A stretch of 64,000 nucleotides of DNA from positions 774,272,809 through 774,336,808 of the forward strand of contig CM057339.1 in the NCBI GenBank assembly GCA_030015575.1. The letters run 5' to 3'. Of this stretch, positions 47,691-57,165 are shown piece by piece (within the stretch, counting starts at the first letter, position 1; every line of letters starts with the position of its first letter). The notes beneath the pieces were generated by a model, which saw only the letters and a list, made by a program, of their open reading frames with translations, did no database searches and was not told the DNA's origin. The stretch is from Agapanthus africanus. Lineage: Eukaryota > Streptophyta > Magnoliopsida > Asparagales > Amaryllidaceae. A program made the position numbers and the translations under genes.

Positions 47691-48686
47691 TACCAGGAGA
47701 GAGAGAAGCATAATCACTTTTGCGTACGCTCTTTGCAAGATTAGATCGGTTATTATTTTATCTAATCAGGATGGCTCCCACTGTTTTTATCAAATCTTCC
47801 TTCTAACCCTAAAAGGTAAGATTAGCCGGGATTAATTACACCCTACAAGTTTGCCAATCGGTCAGCCAGGAAGGTATTGGTATTCCGAGAGAGTCTCCCC
47901 ATACTTTCGCATGGAACTAATTAAATGACCTCATTTCCGCAGGGGTATAACCCCGTTAACACCTTTCTTAGACACCTAATGGATCGGCTAATTGTAAAGT
48001 GGAAAACTCTCTCAGGTTTAACACTTACTCGCAATGGGTATCGGGATCCAACTATCATATAGAAGGTATGCAATCTCATTGCAAATTTCAACACTTGAAA
48101 TACCTAATATTTGTTTTTACCCCTAGCGACTTATGACCTTGACTATGGTCAACAAATCATAAGCACTAGCCAAGTTCGACCCGTCATTTCGTGATTGAAT
48201 TAAACCCACCCGCATGACCCTTGACGAAGGCCAACAAAGTCACATGACTACCCTAATCCAACCGCATCACATGCTGCAGATAAGCACTAATCAACTACCA
48301 TACACTGTGCCTTGGCTTTGATCCATAAGCAGCATGAATACTAAATAGCACTTATCTGAAATGAGGGAGGGCTACGATTGGTTTTGAAGAAAACCTTTAA
48401 CGTAATGAACTTGATATCGTTGTAGAATCTAGTGATTTGAAAATGAGTGTTTTTTGTAATTTTTGCTAGTTTTGCTAAAGAGGTCACTCCCGGTGAAGGG
48501 ATATCGGCTCTTTCCTCATCGAATGAGGTGCTAGATATTTATCAAGGAATACCACTATGCAAAGCAAGAACTAGAGCTACCTTTTTAAAATTTTGATTCT
48601 ACAACATCTTTAGGTTTCTTTTCTTTTCATTAATCTCATTAATGAAGTCCCATCATTTATGTTTCCCTAAACATCACAGAAAAGAA
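47691..48686 (-). other. Copia-2 5' internal DNA without recognisable gag
   Basis: Homologous to 14124-15235 of copia-1, including the CACTCCCGGTGAAGGG block and the three-block arrangement near 48130-48310. Homology ends at about 48679 (ACATCACAG), at the rearranged gypsy-2 edge. Confidence 0.65.
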
Positions 48687-48749
48687 CCGAAAATAGAACG
48701 TACTCTAAGAATTTAAAATAAAAGTTATAAGCGTACGTTCTATTTTCGG
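48687..48749. repeat. 17-bp perfect inverted repeat flanking an inverted LTR segment
   Basis: CCGAAAATAGAACGTAC (48687-48703) and its exact complement (48733-48749) enclose 29 bp that match the gypsy-2 3' LTR start region (about 60580-60615) in reverse orientation. It stands where TGTAACGG should begin the 5' LTR. Confidence 0.8.
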
Positions 48750-49476
48750 TGATTATTTACGTATTTTGTGGGTAAAAGAATGTTTTTAATAATTTTCAGA
48801 ACATTAAATAGGATTAAAAGAATTTTCTAAATTCTACTTATTGTTTTTATAGGCTTAAAATGTTTTAATAAAATTTTATAATGCCTTAATATAATCTACA
48901 TATTTTTATTATCAATTAAAGTAATTAATTCGTAATTAAAAATATTTTAAAGATAAACTAGATATTATATAATTATAATAACTAGCTAACAATTTAGAAA
49001 TGGATACATTATTTGTTTTTAGCCCAAAATTATTTTTATACTAAAGATAATAGTAAAATATATTTTCTAAAATTTTTCCATAATTTTCCCGTGTTTTTAA
49101 CTATTTTTAACATTTTTTTAAAGCCAAATCCAATTTTTAAAATAATAAACCGTTATTATTTTTATTAAAAAAATAAATAAATAAAAAATTTAAATTCCCC
49201 TTTAACATGGACCGTTGGATGCACGATCCAACGGCCCAGAACCCGCCGACGCGCCACATGGTGGGGACCACGCGAAACCGCGTGATCCCCAGCCACGCGA
49301 CACGTGGCGGCGGCGGTGACTTTGACTGAGCGATCTGGGCCGTTGGATGCAGATCCAACGGCCACGAATCATGAAAGCAGGCGCAATCATTAACAGAATG
49401 ATTCGCAATCATTGGCCGGCATGATTTTCCGTGTGATTTAACAAATTTTTGGATTTTCTTGTTGCCATTTGAACCC

Positions 49477-49484
49477 TATAAATA
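49477..49484 (+). promoter_or_regulatory. TATA box, gypsy-2 5' LTR
   Basis: TATAAATA in a GAACCC/GACACC context, conserved at 61339-61346 in the 3' LTR. Transcription would start about 30 bp downstream; a donor-like AAAG/GTAGGAT lies at about 49674. Confidence 0.7.
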
Positions 49485-50742
49485 GACACCTTCAAACCTA
49501 AATTTCTCACACCTCATAACTCCAAAAATTCTGAAAAAAATACCGGTGCCTTCGTATCGACGACGACGACGCTAAGGCTCCACCCAATTGCCGAGGAAAA
49601 ATCGCGCGGAGTTTTTGAGGAGTTTTGCACAAGCCTACGTTTTCAACCGTCTACGTCTAAACCTTAATCAAAGGTAGGATCCGCCTCTCTCCCCTTTTCC
49701 TGTCACCTTCTTCTTTCTCAATAACCTAGTTCCAACTTATAATCATCAACCCCATTTAAAACGGTGTTATAATATTCGTGCATGCTTATTCCTTGTACCC
49801 TCAATAACGATAATGTTAACCCATATTTTAAAATGGTGTTTAAATTTCTTATGTACACAAAAGTATATTACACACCCATAATACCTGGAATCTGATCTAC
49901 TTAATGTCATAACCCATGAATTGTCATTTCACCTCTGACATACCCATACTATAAAAATGATCTCGAAATAGGTTACTTCCACAAGATACCCTCGTTTAAT
50001 TAAAATATTATATTTGTTTAAATAACCATAAGAAATAAAGATATGTGAAATAAATATTTTAGATACAGCATATTTGAAGAAGAAAATACTAAATTCAAAT
50101 AACGATATCTTTTCAAAAAGAATATTTAGTATCTTATAAAAAGGTGATTTTAAAATAATACCAATCTAGGATAAAGGAAAGGTTGTAGGCATCGGTCGTT
50201 CATCTAAACCAGACTTTGTGGTGTCTAGGCTAGACAAGTGAGAAAGTAACTTTAAAAGGCCCGTCTCACGGTGATTCGTGAGCGGATCCCTCCTTTCCTT
50301 ACTTGTGCTTACCTGACCATAATTGGCGGTGAAGAGGCGATTTGAGGACCTCACAACTTGTCCTTTTGGAATATTAGGAGCAGTCTAGATTTTCAAATAA
50401 AAACCTCTTGCAAAAGATTTTCAAATAAACACCACAAGCTTTTATCGAAAGGAGATTTTTCCGTAAAATATTATATTTTTTCCAAAATAATAAATATCCC
50501 AAATATCACGGTTTTTCTTAGAAGTAATAAAAGATAATTAAACACTATTATTCTTTTTAACTAAACTTTCCCTAAGATGACACGAAATACTTTACGAACT
50601 TTAGAATATAAAACGAGTGGTTGTGGAAGGCCATATTAAACGAGATCAATACTTTTTAAATTTCTAGTTTATGACAACATGACATATATAAAATATGATA
50701 CAGTTAGGGTTAGAATGCGCGGACCTAGGTATGGAATACTAA

Positions 50743-50852
50743 ATATGAAGATCCCGATATTCCAGGTGACCAGTCCAATATATGGGCGACTATATAAATA
50801 TGAAGATCCCGATATTCCGGGTGACCAGTCCAATATATGGGCGACTATACAA
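50743..50852. repeat. 55-bp tandem repeat, two units (5' LTR)
   Basis: Unit starts ATATGAAGATCCCGATATTC. Three units at 62652-62816 in the 3' LTR. Confidence 0.9.
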
Positions 50853-51326
50853 TGTGGAAATTCCATGCCTAGAAGTATACGCACTAACTCTAATTCGTCC
50901 GAACCTTTATACTGAATCACGGGGATGGGTAGTTTGATTAAGCAAGGAGATTCGGAACTCGGATTCCCCTACTACTCGATCATGATCCCGGGAAGTGAAA
51001 TGGTACATTTCACTTCCCCAGTTGTTGTTCCGTGGCCACAACGGAATAATCGCGAGTATCCGGACCTTTGTTTAACAAACAAATACGAACTTTTACCTTC
51101 ACCTATACTTCCTACATATAACTTACAACATACTCATGCTCATATATACCGCTTACCATAACATCTTAAGTTTATTCATTTCAAACATTTACACTCTTAC
51201 TTTAGGTCTGCATGCATACATCACACTCTTATATACACCTGTTTATTTTTATACTCATATTTCCTGATGAGGCAATCCTACCCGAGTATAACTCGCTGAC
51301 GGACTTTCTCTCTTTTTCCCTTTTAG

Positions 51327-51418
51327 AATGTCCGTTAGATGGGGATGAGTTTTATGATGCAGATCTAGGCGAGGAACCGACTAACGAAGATTATGCAGAG
51401 TTGGCATCGGAAGATTAA
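51327..51418 (+). other. Acidic open segment in the gypsy-2 LTR
   Basis: A pyrimidine tract with TTTTAG ends at 51326. The following 92 nt read DGDEFYD..LGEEPTNEDYAE to TAA, and are conserved at 63291-63382 with one residue change. It lacks an in-frame ATG after the acceptor-like site, so it would need an upstream exon. Same place and phase as the acidic frame in the gypsy-1 LTR. Confidence 0.3.
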
Positions 51419-51697
51419 ATAGTTTTCTTTGTCGCCCACTTGTTTAAGGCTTTGTTTCTTTGATGTAATTAAACCAATTAGTTTGCTTTGCTTTTCTTTT
51501 CTCTGGAAATGTAATAAAGTTGGTTAATGGAAATAAATGCCTTTCGCTTTTATTGTTTTATTTTTGTACACAACCTTGCATACTATGGTTATTCTTACGC
51601 TTAACGTAACTGTATTGAATAGATCACCTTCAATACAGTTAGGTTGCGGACCGTGCCACGTCACTCTTCACCTTCTTTTGGGAAATGGGGCGTGACA

Positions 51698-51867
51698 GGT
51701 TTTTGTGGTGGCCTATGCAGGTCAGTCTTGTTTACTAAAATGAAACTGTTAACTGGCTTATTATATATGTGAATCCCATCCGCTTATATCAATTTCATAA
51801 AGTTTTCCCATTCCTCGTCCTTTCCTTGACATCTCTGTATCCTGACCATGACCATCCTTCTCAGGCC
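51698..51867 (+). other. Gypsy-2 leader between LTR and accessory frame
   Basis: Starts with the 29-nt block shared with gypsy-1 (38601-38629). No iMet primer site. Confidence 0.6.
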
Positions 51868-54800
51868 ATGGCACATCTTCCGGATGAGGACAACACGTCA
51901 GTCATCACCTTTGAAGCTACGCTTGGGTATTCGGACGACGAAGTAATAGGTCCCCAAATAAATATCCCCAAGGACGATATGGAAGAGGAAGATCCCGTTG
52001 AGGAAGAGGACGAAGAGGAAAATCCCGTTGAGGAAGAGGAAGATCCCGTTGAGAAAGAGGACGATCCCATGGAGGAAGAGGAAGATCCTATGGAGGTAGA
52101 AGAATCTGAGGAGGAGGAGGAGCCTGAAGAGGAGGCCCCCGCTGAGGAAGAAATGTAACAACCGAGTTCAGTTATACCAATTTCTGTTGCCGTATTTGTT
52201 TGTTTGTGGTGTTTTATCCATTTATCGTGTTTGGATGCGAATGGTAGTTTACTTTACATTCGACCCGCTTGTTTGAACCTGTTGATTCATAGTTATAGTT
52301 TACCCTAACTTGTTGCATAGAAACATGCATCTAGTATAAACTGCATATCAACATTTTCGCCTAGCATCGCGTATTTTTGCATATAACAATTTAAGTCACG
52401 TAAAATAATTTAAAAATACATAACATGGCCTGCATGATACCCCTAACCCTGTGGTAGCATCCGTGCATCTTGTTTTCGTCCCGTTCAGTGAAACGGACGT
52501 GTTTGGATGGCTACGCGCACGTACGTGCGTCCGTTCTTGGGGGTATACTTTTTCGTTACATAATCTTTCATTTTAAATTTTGGAACTTGCATAAAATTTT
52601 CGTATTTCAAACCCAAAATTTTGGACCCGACCCGGGCGCATTTCTGAAATATTTTGTATACCGCCAAATTCTAATTTTCTTTAAATTCGTTTATATATAT
52701 ATTTAACAGCCTAAGATTTATTTTACAGCTAACGAAAATATTTTTTAACAACTAAAATCTTTTTTATTTTATTTTTAAAATCCTTTCTCATAATCCAGCC
52801 TCTCTCTCCTTCAGAACCAATCAAATCCCTCTTCTCCTTCTCACCGGGCCCCACACGTCTCTCTCTCCCCTCAAAATATTTCTCTTTCTCTTTTCTCTCT
52901 TCCCGAGCGCAACTCTCTCTCTCTCTTCTTTCTCTCTCCTCTCGCGCCTCTCTCTCTCATCTCGCGTTTACTGTGCATTCCTCGAGTCGCGTCACCGCCT
53001 CCCCGCTACGCTCACCTCCCTTCTCAGCATCCCCATATTTTCTTCTTCCCTTTTAAAAACCCCGCAGCTCCCTTCTCCTTTAACCTATCGCCTTCCTCAA
53101 ACCCTAACCCTAAACTCCATCGCTCCATCACCTCCTCAACCTCAACCGAGCCTCGTCTCATCTCCTTCCTCCTTCTTTCTTTTCCTTCTCGCATTTCCCG
53201 AGCCCACTGCACCCTGCACACCCAAGAACCCAACGTCGCCTTTCCATCACCGCCGACCATCTCTCATCGCCATCTCCTTCCTCTCCTCTCCCTTTCCTCT
53301 GCACCCTCACCTCACAAATACCCCGGCACCAGCCCTGCACCCAAGCCACAGCAAACAAAACCCTAACCTTACCTCATTTAAAACAAACCCTAACCTCATC
53401 GCCGGAGCTTCGCCGATCATCACCGTCGACGCCATCTCCCCTCTGAAATCCAGTGGGTAAGACTCCTCTTCTAAATCTTCTCTATCCTCCTTCTATGCTT
53501 CTCTTTTTTCTTTTCCATGCATTTTCTTTCTATTTGTTCACTGTTGTTTCTTGGTTTGCCGGAATCCGACCGTGCCGACGACGATCCCGACGACCCAGCG
53601 AGGATATCTGACCCGTGTGATCCCATTGTACGTTGTTTGAATTCGTTCCGTGTACCGTGCGCGCATCACGACTTGTTCCGCCGACGTGTGACGTTCCGTA
53701 TACCCATTTCTGGATCCGTCGAGGCAAGTGAAACTTGCTGCATGCTATTCATAATATTTTATACCTATTTGATTACATGTTAAACCTATAGGTTTAATCC
53801 AATGTCTCATGTTACATTTTAACATTCGATGTCCATTTTATCATTTTAGATTCATAGCTTGGAACATATCATGTTGCATTTTGATTTACTATACCTAGTA
53901 CTCACATCCGTATTTAAATCACATAATAATTATTTACATGGCCCATAATACCCTTTTAAATAGTTTATAACCATTCAAACACCTGTTTGCATCCATATCG
54001 TTTAATATACATAATATTGCATCCATAGATCACTTGAATATATAATATTACAATATTAACATTCCACACTTGATATATTGTAATTTAATTAGTATTGGAA
54101 CTTTAACTTTAACCATAACCATAACTGTGCATCTATATGCCTTAATTTGTACCTGATTGCATATTAAATTACAGTGTTTCATTTTAGTGTTCCATTAGTA
54201 CTTCATGCCTGTTTGGTATACCCATGCTTATGTTAGTTTGATTATGAGCACCCACATGACATTTTGTGCACCCCTGACATGACTTGTTACACCCACTACT
54301 TGACACGACATGGTACTGTGCAACTCTTGACATGACATGATACCTATATACTACCTGACTTAACCTGATGTACCATGGCTTTATCTGTTACCCGATCTTG
54401 TTACTAATGCCAACAAACCTGACCTGTTGTCCGTACGGACATTTCCTGTTGTCTATCCAGACAAACCTGTACCTGCCTGATCCTGTGTTGGCGTTAGCTT
54501 CAGATTATTTTAATACCTGACTTGAACACATATAACTTGGGGGTATGGGGAAATCAATGATGAAACCTGACTTGTAACTCGACAGTTTGCTACCTTTACT
54601 GATCAGTTTTAGAGGCTAGGCTAGCCTTGGGATGATGCTGCTGACATCATCCATCGTTACCCACTACCTTTCAGAGGCTAGGCCAGCCTTAGGATGATGC
54701 TGTTGATATCATTCATCGTTACCCCTTTTCCTTTAGGGCCTAGCGGCATGTCTCGGTTTCAGCCCGAGAATCTTCACCGTGGTTCCGGGCACGCACGGGA

Positions 54801-55599
54801 TACTATTGAGTTACATCGATAATTCATTAAATTGATTTCAAAGATTGAGAGTAGTTAACCCAATAGACCAGTTTAGATTACTCACTACACATTACCCTAC
54901 TGTCCTTACTTATATCATTGTTATGCCTGTTTTATTATTTAAACTCATACCTGCATGTATTACTACCCCTGTTTATAGTATTGCTTGATATTATGACGCT
55001 CTGACGTCTGGGTTTTGCATGGCCCAGATTCCTTACCTTTGCTGCAATCCGAGCAGGAGTATTTCAGTCAGCAGGCTGAGCAGTGAGGACTCGCTAGTAG
55101 TTAGTTCATTTACTTTTAGTAATATTTCATTTCTGATGTGAGCCCGCATTATGGGACATACATTCCAGTTATTCTTGTATTGAATCTTTTGCTTCCGCAT
55201 TATTTTTATTCGTGACTCGTTTTATTCTGGCTTATGGACATGTGTTAGATAGTTTATTATTGTTCTTGATATCTCTACAGCCGTAATGTGACTGTGAATG
55301 GATATTTCCTATCCACAGGTAGCATGGTTGGCTATGTCACGTGCCCATCTTAGCGTACTCTGGGAAGCGGGGCGTGACAAGAAATTCCAGTGGAAGAAGA
55401 AGAACAAAGAGAATACGGGCCATACATGTGGTTCATTGGGAAGACCCTCTATATTCGGGGGCATGCTTATCGATGTGTTCGTCGTACCCCTCCGCAACTC
55501 TACCGTCGGGATGTACCAGGCTCTCCCTTCTTTTACAGTTTTGCAAGAAAGATCAACAAGCGCCGAGCCAATAACGCGCAGTTTCCGCCTCCTAATTGA
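51868..55599 (+). pseudogene. Accessory acidic/basic frame upstream of gag, split by a solo LTR
   Basis: The N-terminal part (51868-52153) starts MAHLPDEDNTS and becomes a glutamate-rich run built on DPVEEE/DPMEEE repeats. The solo LTR (52154-55379) and one AGAAA copy interrupt it. Beyond 55385 the same frame continues with PVEEEEQREYGPYMWFIGK and a basic, Tyr/Arg-rich tail (KINKRRANNAQFPPPN) to TGA at 55597-55599. Without the insert it would be about 168 codons with no stop. It is separate from gag, which starts 265 bp downstream. Gypsy-1 has no counterpart. I recognise no known family. Acidic N-terminus with basic C-terminus suggests a nucleic-acid or chromatin-binding accessory protein, which is inference only. 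A captured host fragment is an alternative. Confidence 0.65.
52154..55379 (+). mobile_element. Solo LTR (3.2 kb) of a third gypsy family
   Basis: Begins TGTAACAACCG and ends GGGAAGCGGGGCGTGACA, flanked by AGAAA on both sides (52149-52153, 55380-55384). No internal domain follows, so the element was reduced by LTR-LTR recombination. The body has a long CT-rich tract (52790-53330), a donor-like GTAAGA at 53457 and no retroelement coding sequence. Confidence 0.93.
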
Positions 55600-55863
55600 T
55601 GGACGAATAGCACCTGTTTAGCTCTTATCTTTTAGTGAGCCGAATAAAATGTGTATAGAAGTAGGACCCTATTTAAATAATTCCTTGTATTCCCGTTAGC
55701 ATTGTTAATAAAGTCTTGATTTCGACAATTGCACTCTCGTGTCTCTCGTTTTTATTATTCCTTACTAGTTCCCCTCTGGCATGAATTGTTACTCCTCCTG
55801 CAAGTTACTACCCTATGTCTTTCGCCTCCGGTTATAGCCTAACCCCTCCTGATTCAGATATCC
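55600..55863 (+). other. Spacer between accessory frame and gag
   Basis: AT-rich, with TTAATAAAGTC near 55706 resembling a polyadenylation signal. No frame. Confidence 0.5.
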
Positions 55864-57067
55864 ATGGCTGGACGACACCATCACCGCAACCGAAGGGGAA
55901 ACGGAGACAATGAAGCCACTGCTCAACACGCAGCAATGCTACAAATGATGCAAGGACTACTGGAGCAACAGCAGCAGCAGACAGCTGCCCTGCATCAAGA
56001 GCTGCGCGAGAGTAGGCGGCAACAAGCAGAAATTTTAAAGCAGGCACCGGTCCCAGTTCCTCAAGGAGCGGCGGGAGTGAAACAGTTCAGATCACTCCAC
56101 CCTAAGACTTTTTCAGGGAATGAAACTCCTTTAAAAGCTTAGGAATGGCTCAAGGGAACAATCAATGACCTCGGTGCCGCCCAAATTCCGAAGGACGCGT
56201 GGGTGAACATTGCCAAACTACAACTCACTGATAATGCCCGAATATGGTGGGAGGCCGAGGAAAGCAGGCTGAAAGAGCCCGTCGACTGGGAAACATTCAA
56301 ACGACGGTTCGATACTCAATACTTCCCCGCCGTAGCACACCTAAAAATGGAACGGGGGTTTATACAGTTCCAACAGGGAAGTATGTGGGATAAATCGGTG
56401 GACGAGTACGCTTCGGAATTCGCGAGATTAAGTCGGTTTGCGCATCACCTGGTGGCAACCCCGGAGCTATATGCCAAAAGATTCTGACAGGGGTTAGATC
56501 TGAAGACGCAGTCCTCCATGTCTTTTGCCACCTTATCAACTTATGATGAAATCTTAGAGGCGGCACGGAACTTTGAAGACCTTCAGAGACGCATAAGGAA
56601 GGATGACCGATTAACTGGCATTAAGCGACCAGCTAATCAAGTTCTTAGGGGATCATTTTCCAGATTTCACGGGAGGCAACAACCTAAGAGACCAGCAGGA
56701 CCAGCTACTTTCAGATAACCAGCAGTCACGTGCAGCCATTGCGGTAAAACCGAACACCTCATGAGGGACTGCCGCATTTTGAACAAGCTCTGTATAGTCT
56801 GTGGATCTCGGGATCATGCCATAGGGGATTGTCCACAGAGAAGACGACCAGTACTCCCGGACAACAGACCAACCAATCTTGGAGCGCCTCAATAGGGGGC
56901 CCGGCCACCACCTTCTAATAAACCAAACGGGCAAGGAACAGCAGCTAGAGGACCGCCCCTGCCCCAACAGAAGCGAGTCTTCCAGCAAGCTCGGCGCAAC
57001 GGACCGAAGCGTCAGGCCTTTACTATGACCGCGGAAGAGGCTGAAGCAACTGGGGAAGTGATTACAG
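55864..57067 (+). pseudogene. gag: Gypsy-2 gag, interrupted by point stops
   Basis: Starts MAGRHHHRNRRGNG, then a Gln-rich helix (LLEQQQQQTAALHQELRESR), then capsid with FRSLHPKTFSGNE, LQLTDNARIWWEAEESR and SVDEYASEFARLSR. Two CCHC knuckles: CSHCGKTEHLMRDC (about 56732-56773) and CIVCGSRDHAIGDC (about 56792-56833). In-frame stops: TAG 56140 (where Trp is expected), TGA 56485-56487 in RF*QGLD, TAA near 56716 and TAG near 56893. No frameshift is needed to read it end to end. Gag packages the RNA into the virus-like particle. Confidence 0.88.
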
Positions 57068-57165
57068 GTATCGCTGTTTTGACTGTCATGTTTCCAAGTT
57101 CACTCCCATCTTGCATACACATCTTGTTAGGCTCATCACTAATTTTTATTCCACCTATAACATAG
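57068..57165 (+). other. 98-bp intron at the gag-protease junction of gypsy-2
   Basis: GTATCGCTG...AACATAG. 98 bp is not a multiple of three, so only removal keeps gag and protease in one frame. The insertion point is identical to 40017 in gypsy-1, inside the Gly codon of VITG. Confidence 0.8.

Larger units (their letters stand above)
48750..51697 (+). repeat. Gypsy-2 5' LTR (left end missing)
   Basis: Aligns from TGATTATTTACG with 60631 onward to the GGGGCGTGACA end. It lacks about 44 bp near 50069 that the 3' LTR has (about 61937-61980), and has two 55-bp repeats where the 3' LTR has three. Confidence 0.9.

Noticed and set aside
51861..52161. Ser-rich and Leu/Phe-rich minus-strand frames opposite the acidic gene
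   Set aside because: Shadows of the GAG/GAA repeat coding on the plus strand.
52785..52990. CT-rich tract as a microsatellite of independent interest
   Set aside because: Pyrimidine-rich leaders are common in plant LTR promoters.
53024..53358. Minus-strand Glu/Arg/Gly-rich frames in the solo LTR
   Set aside because: Translation of the CT-rich tract; no motif and no counterpart in other LTRs.
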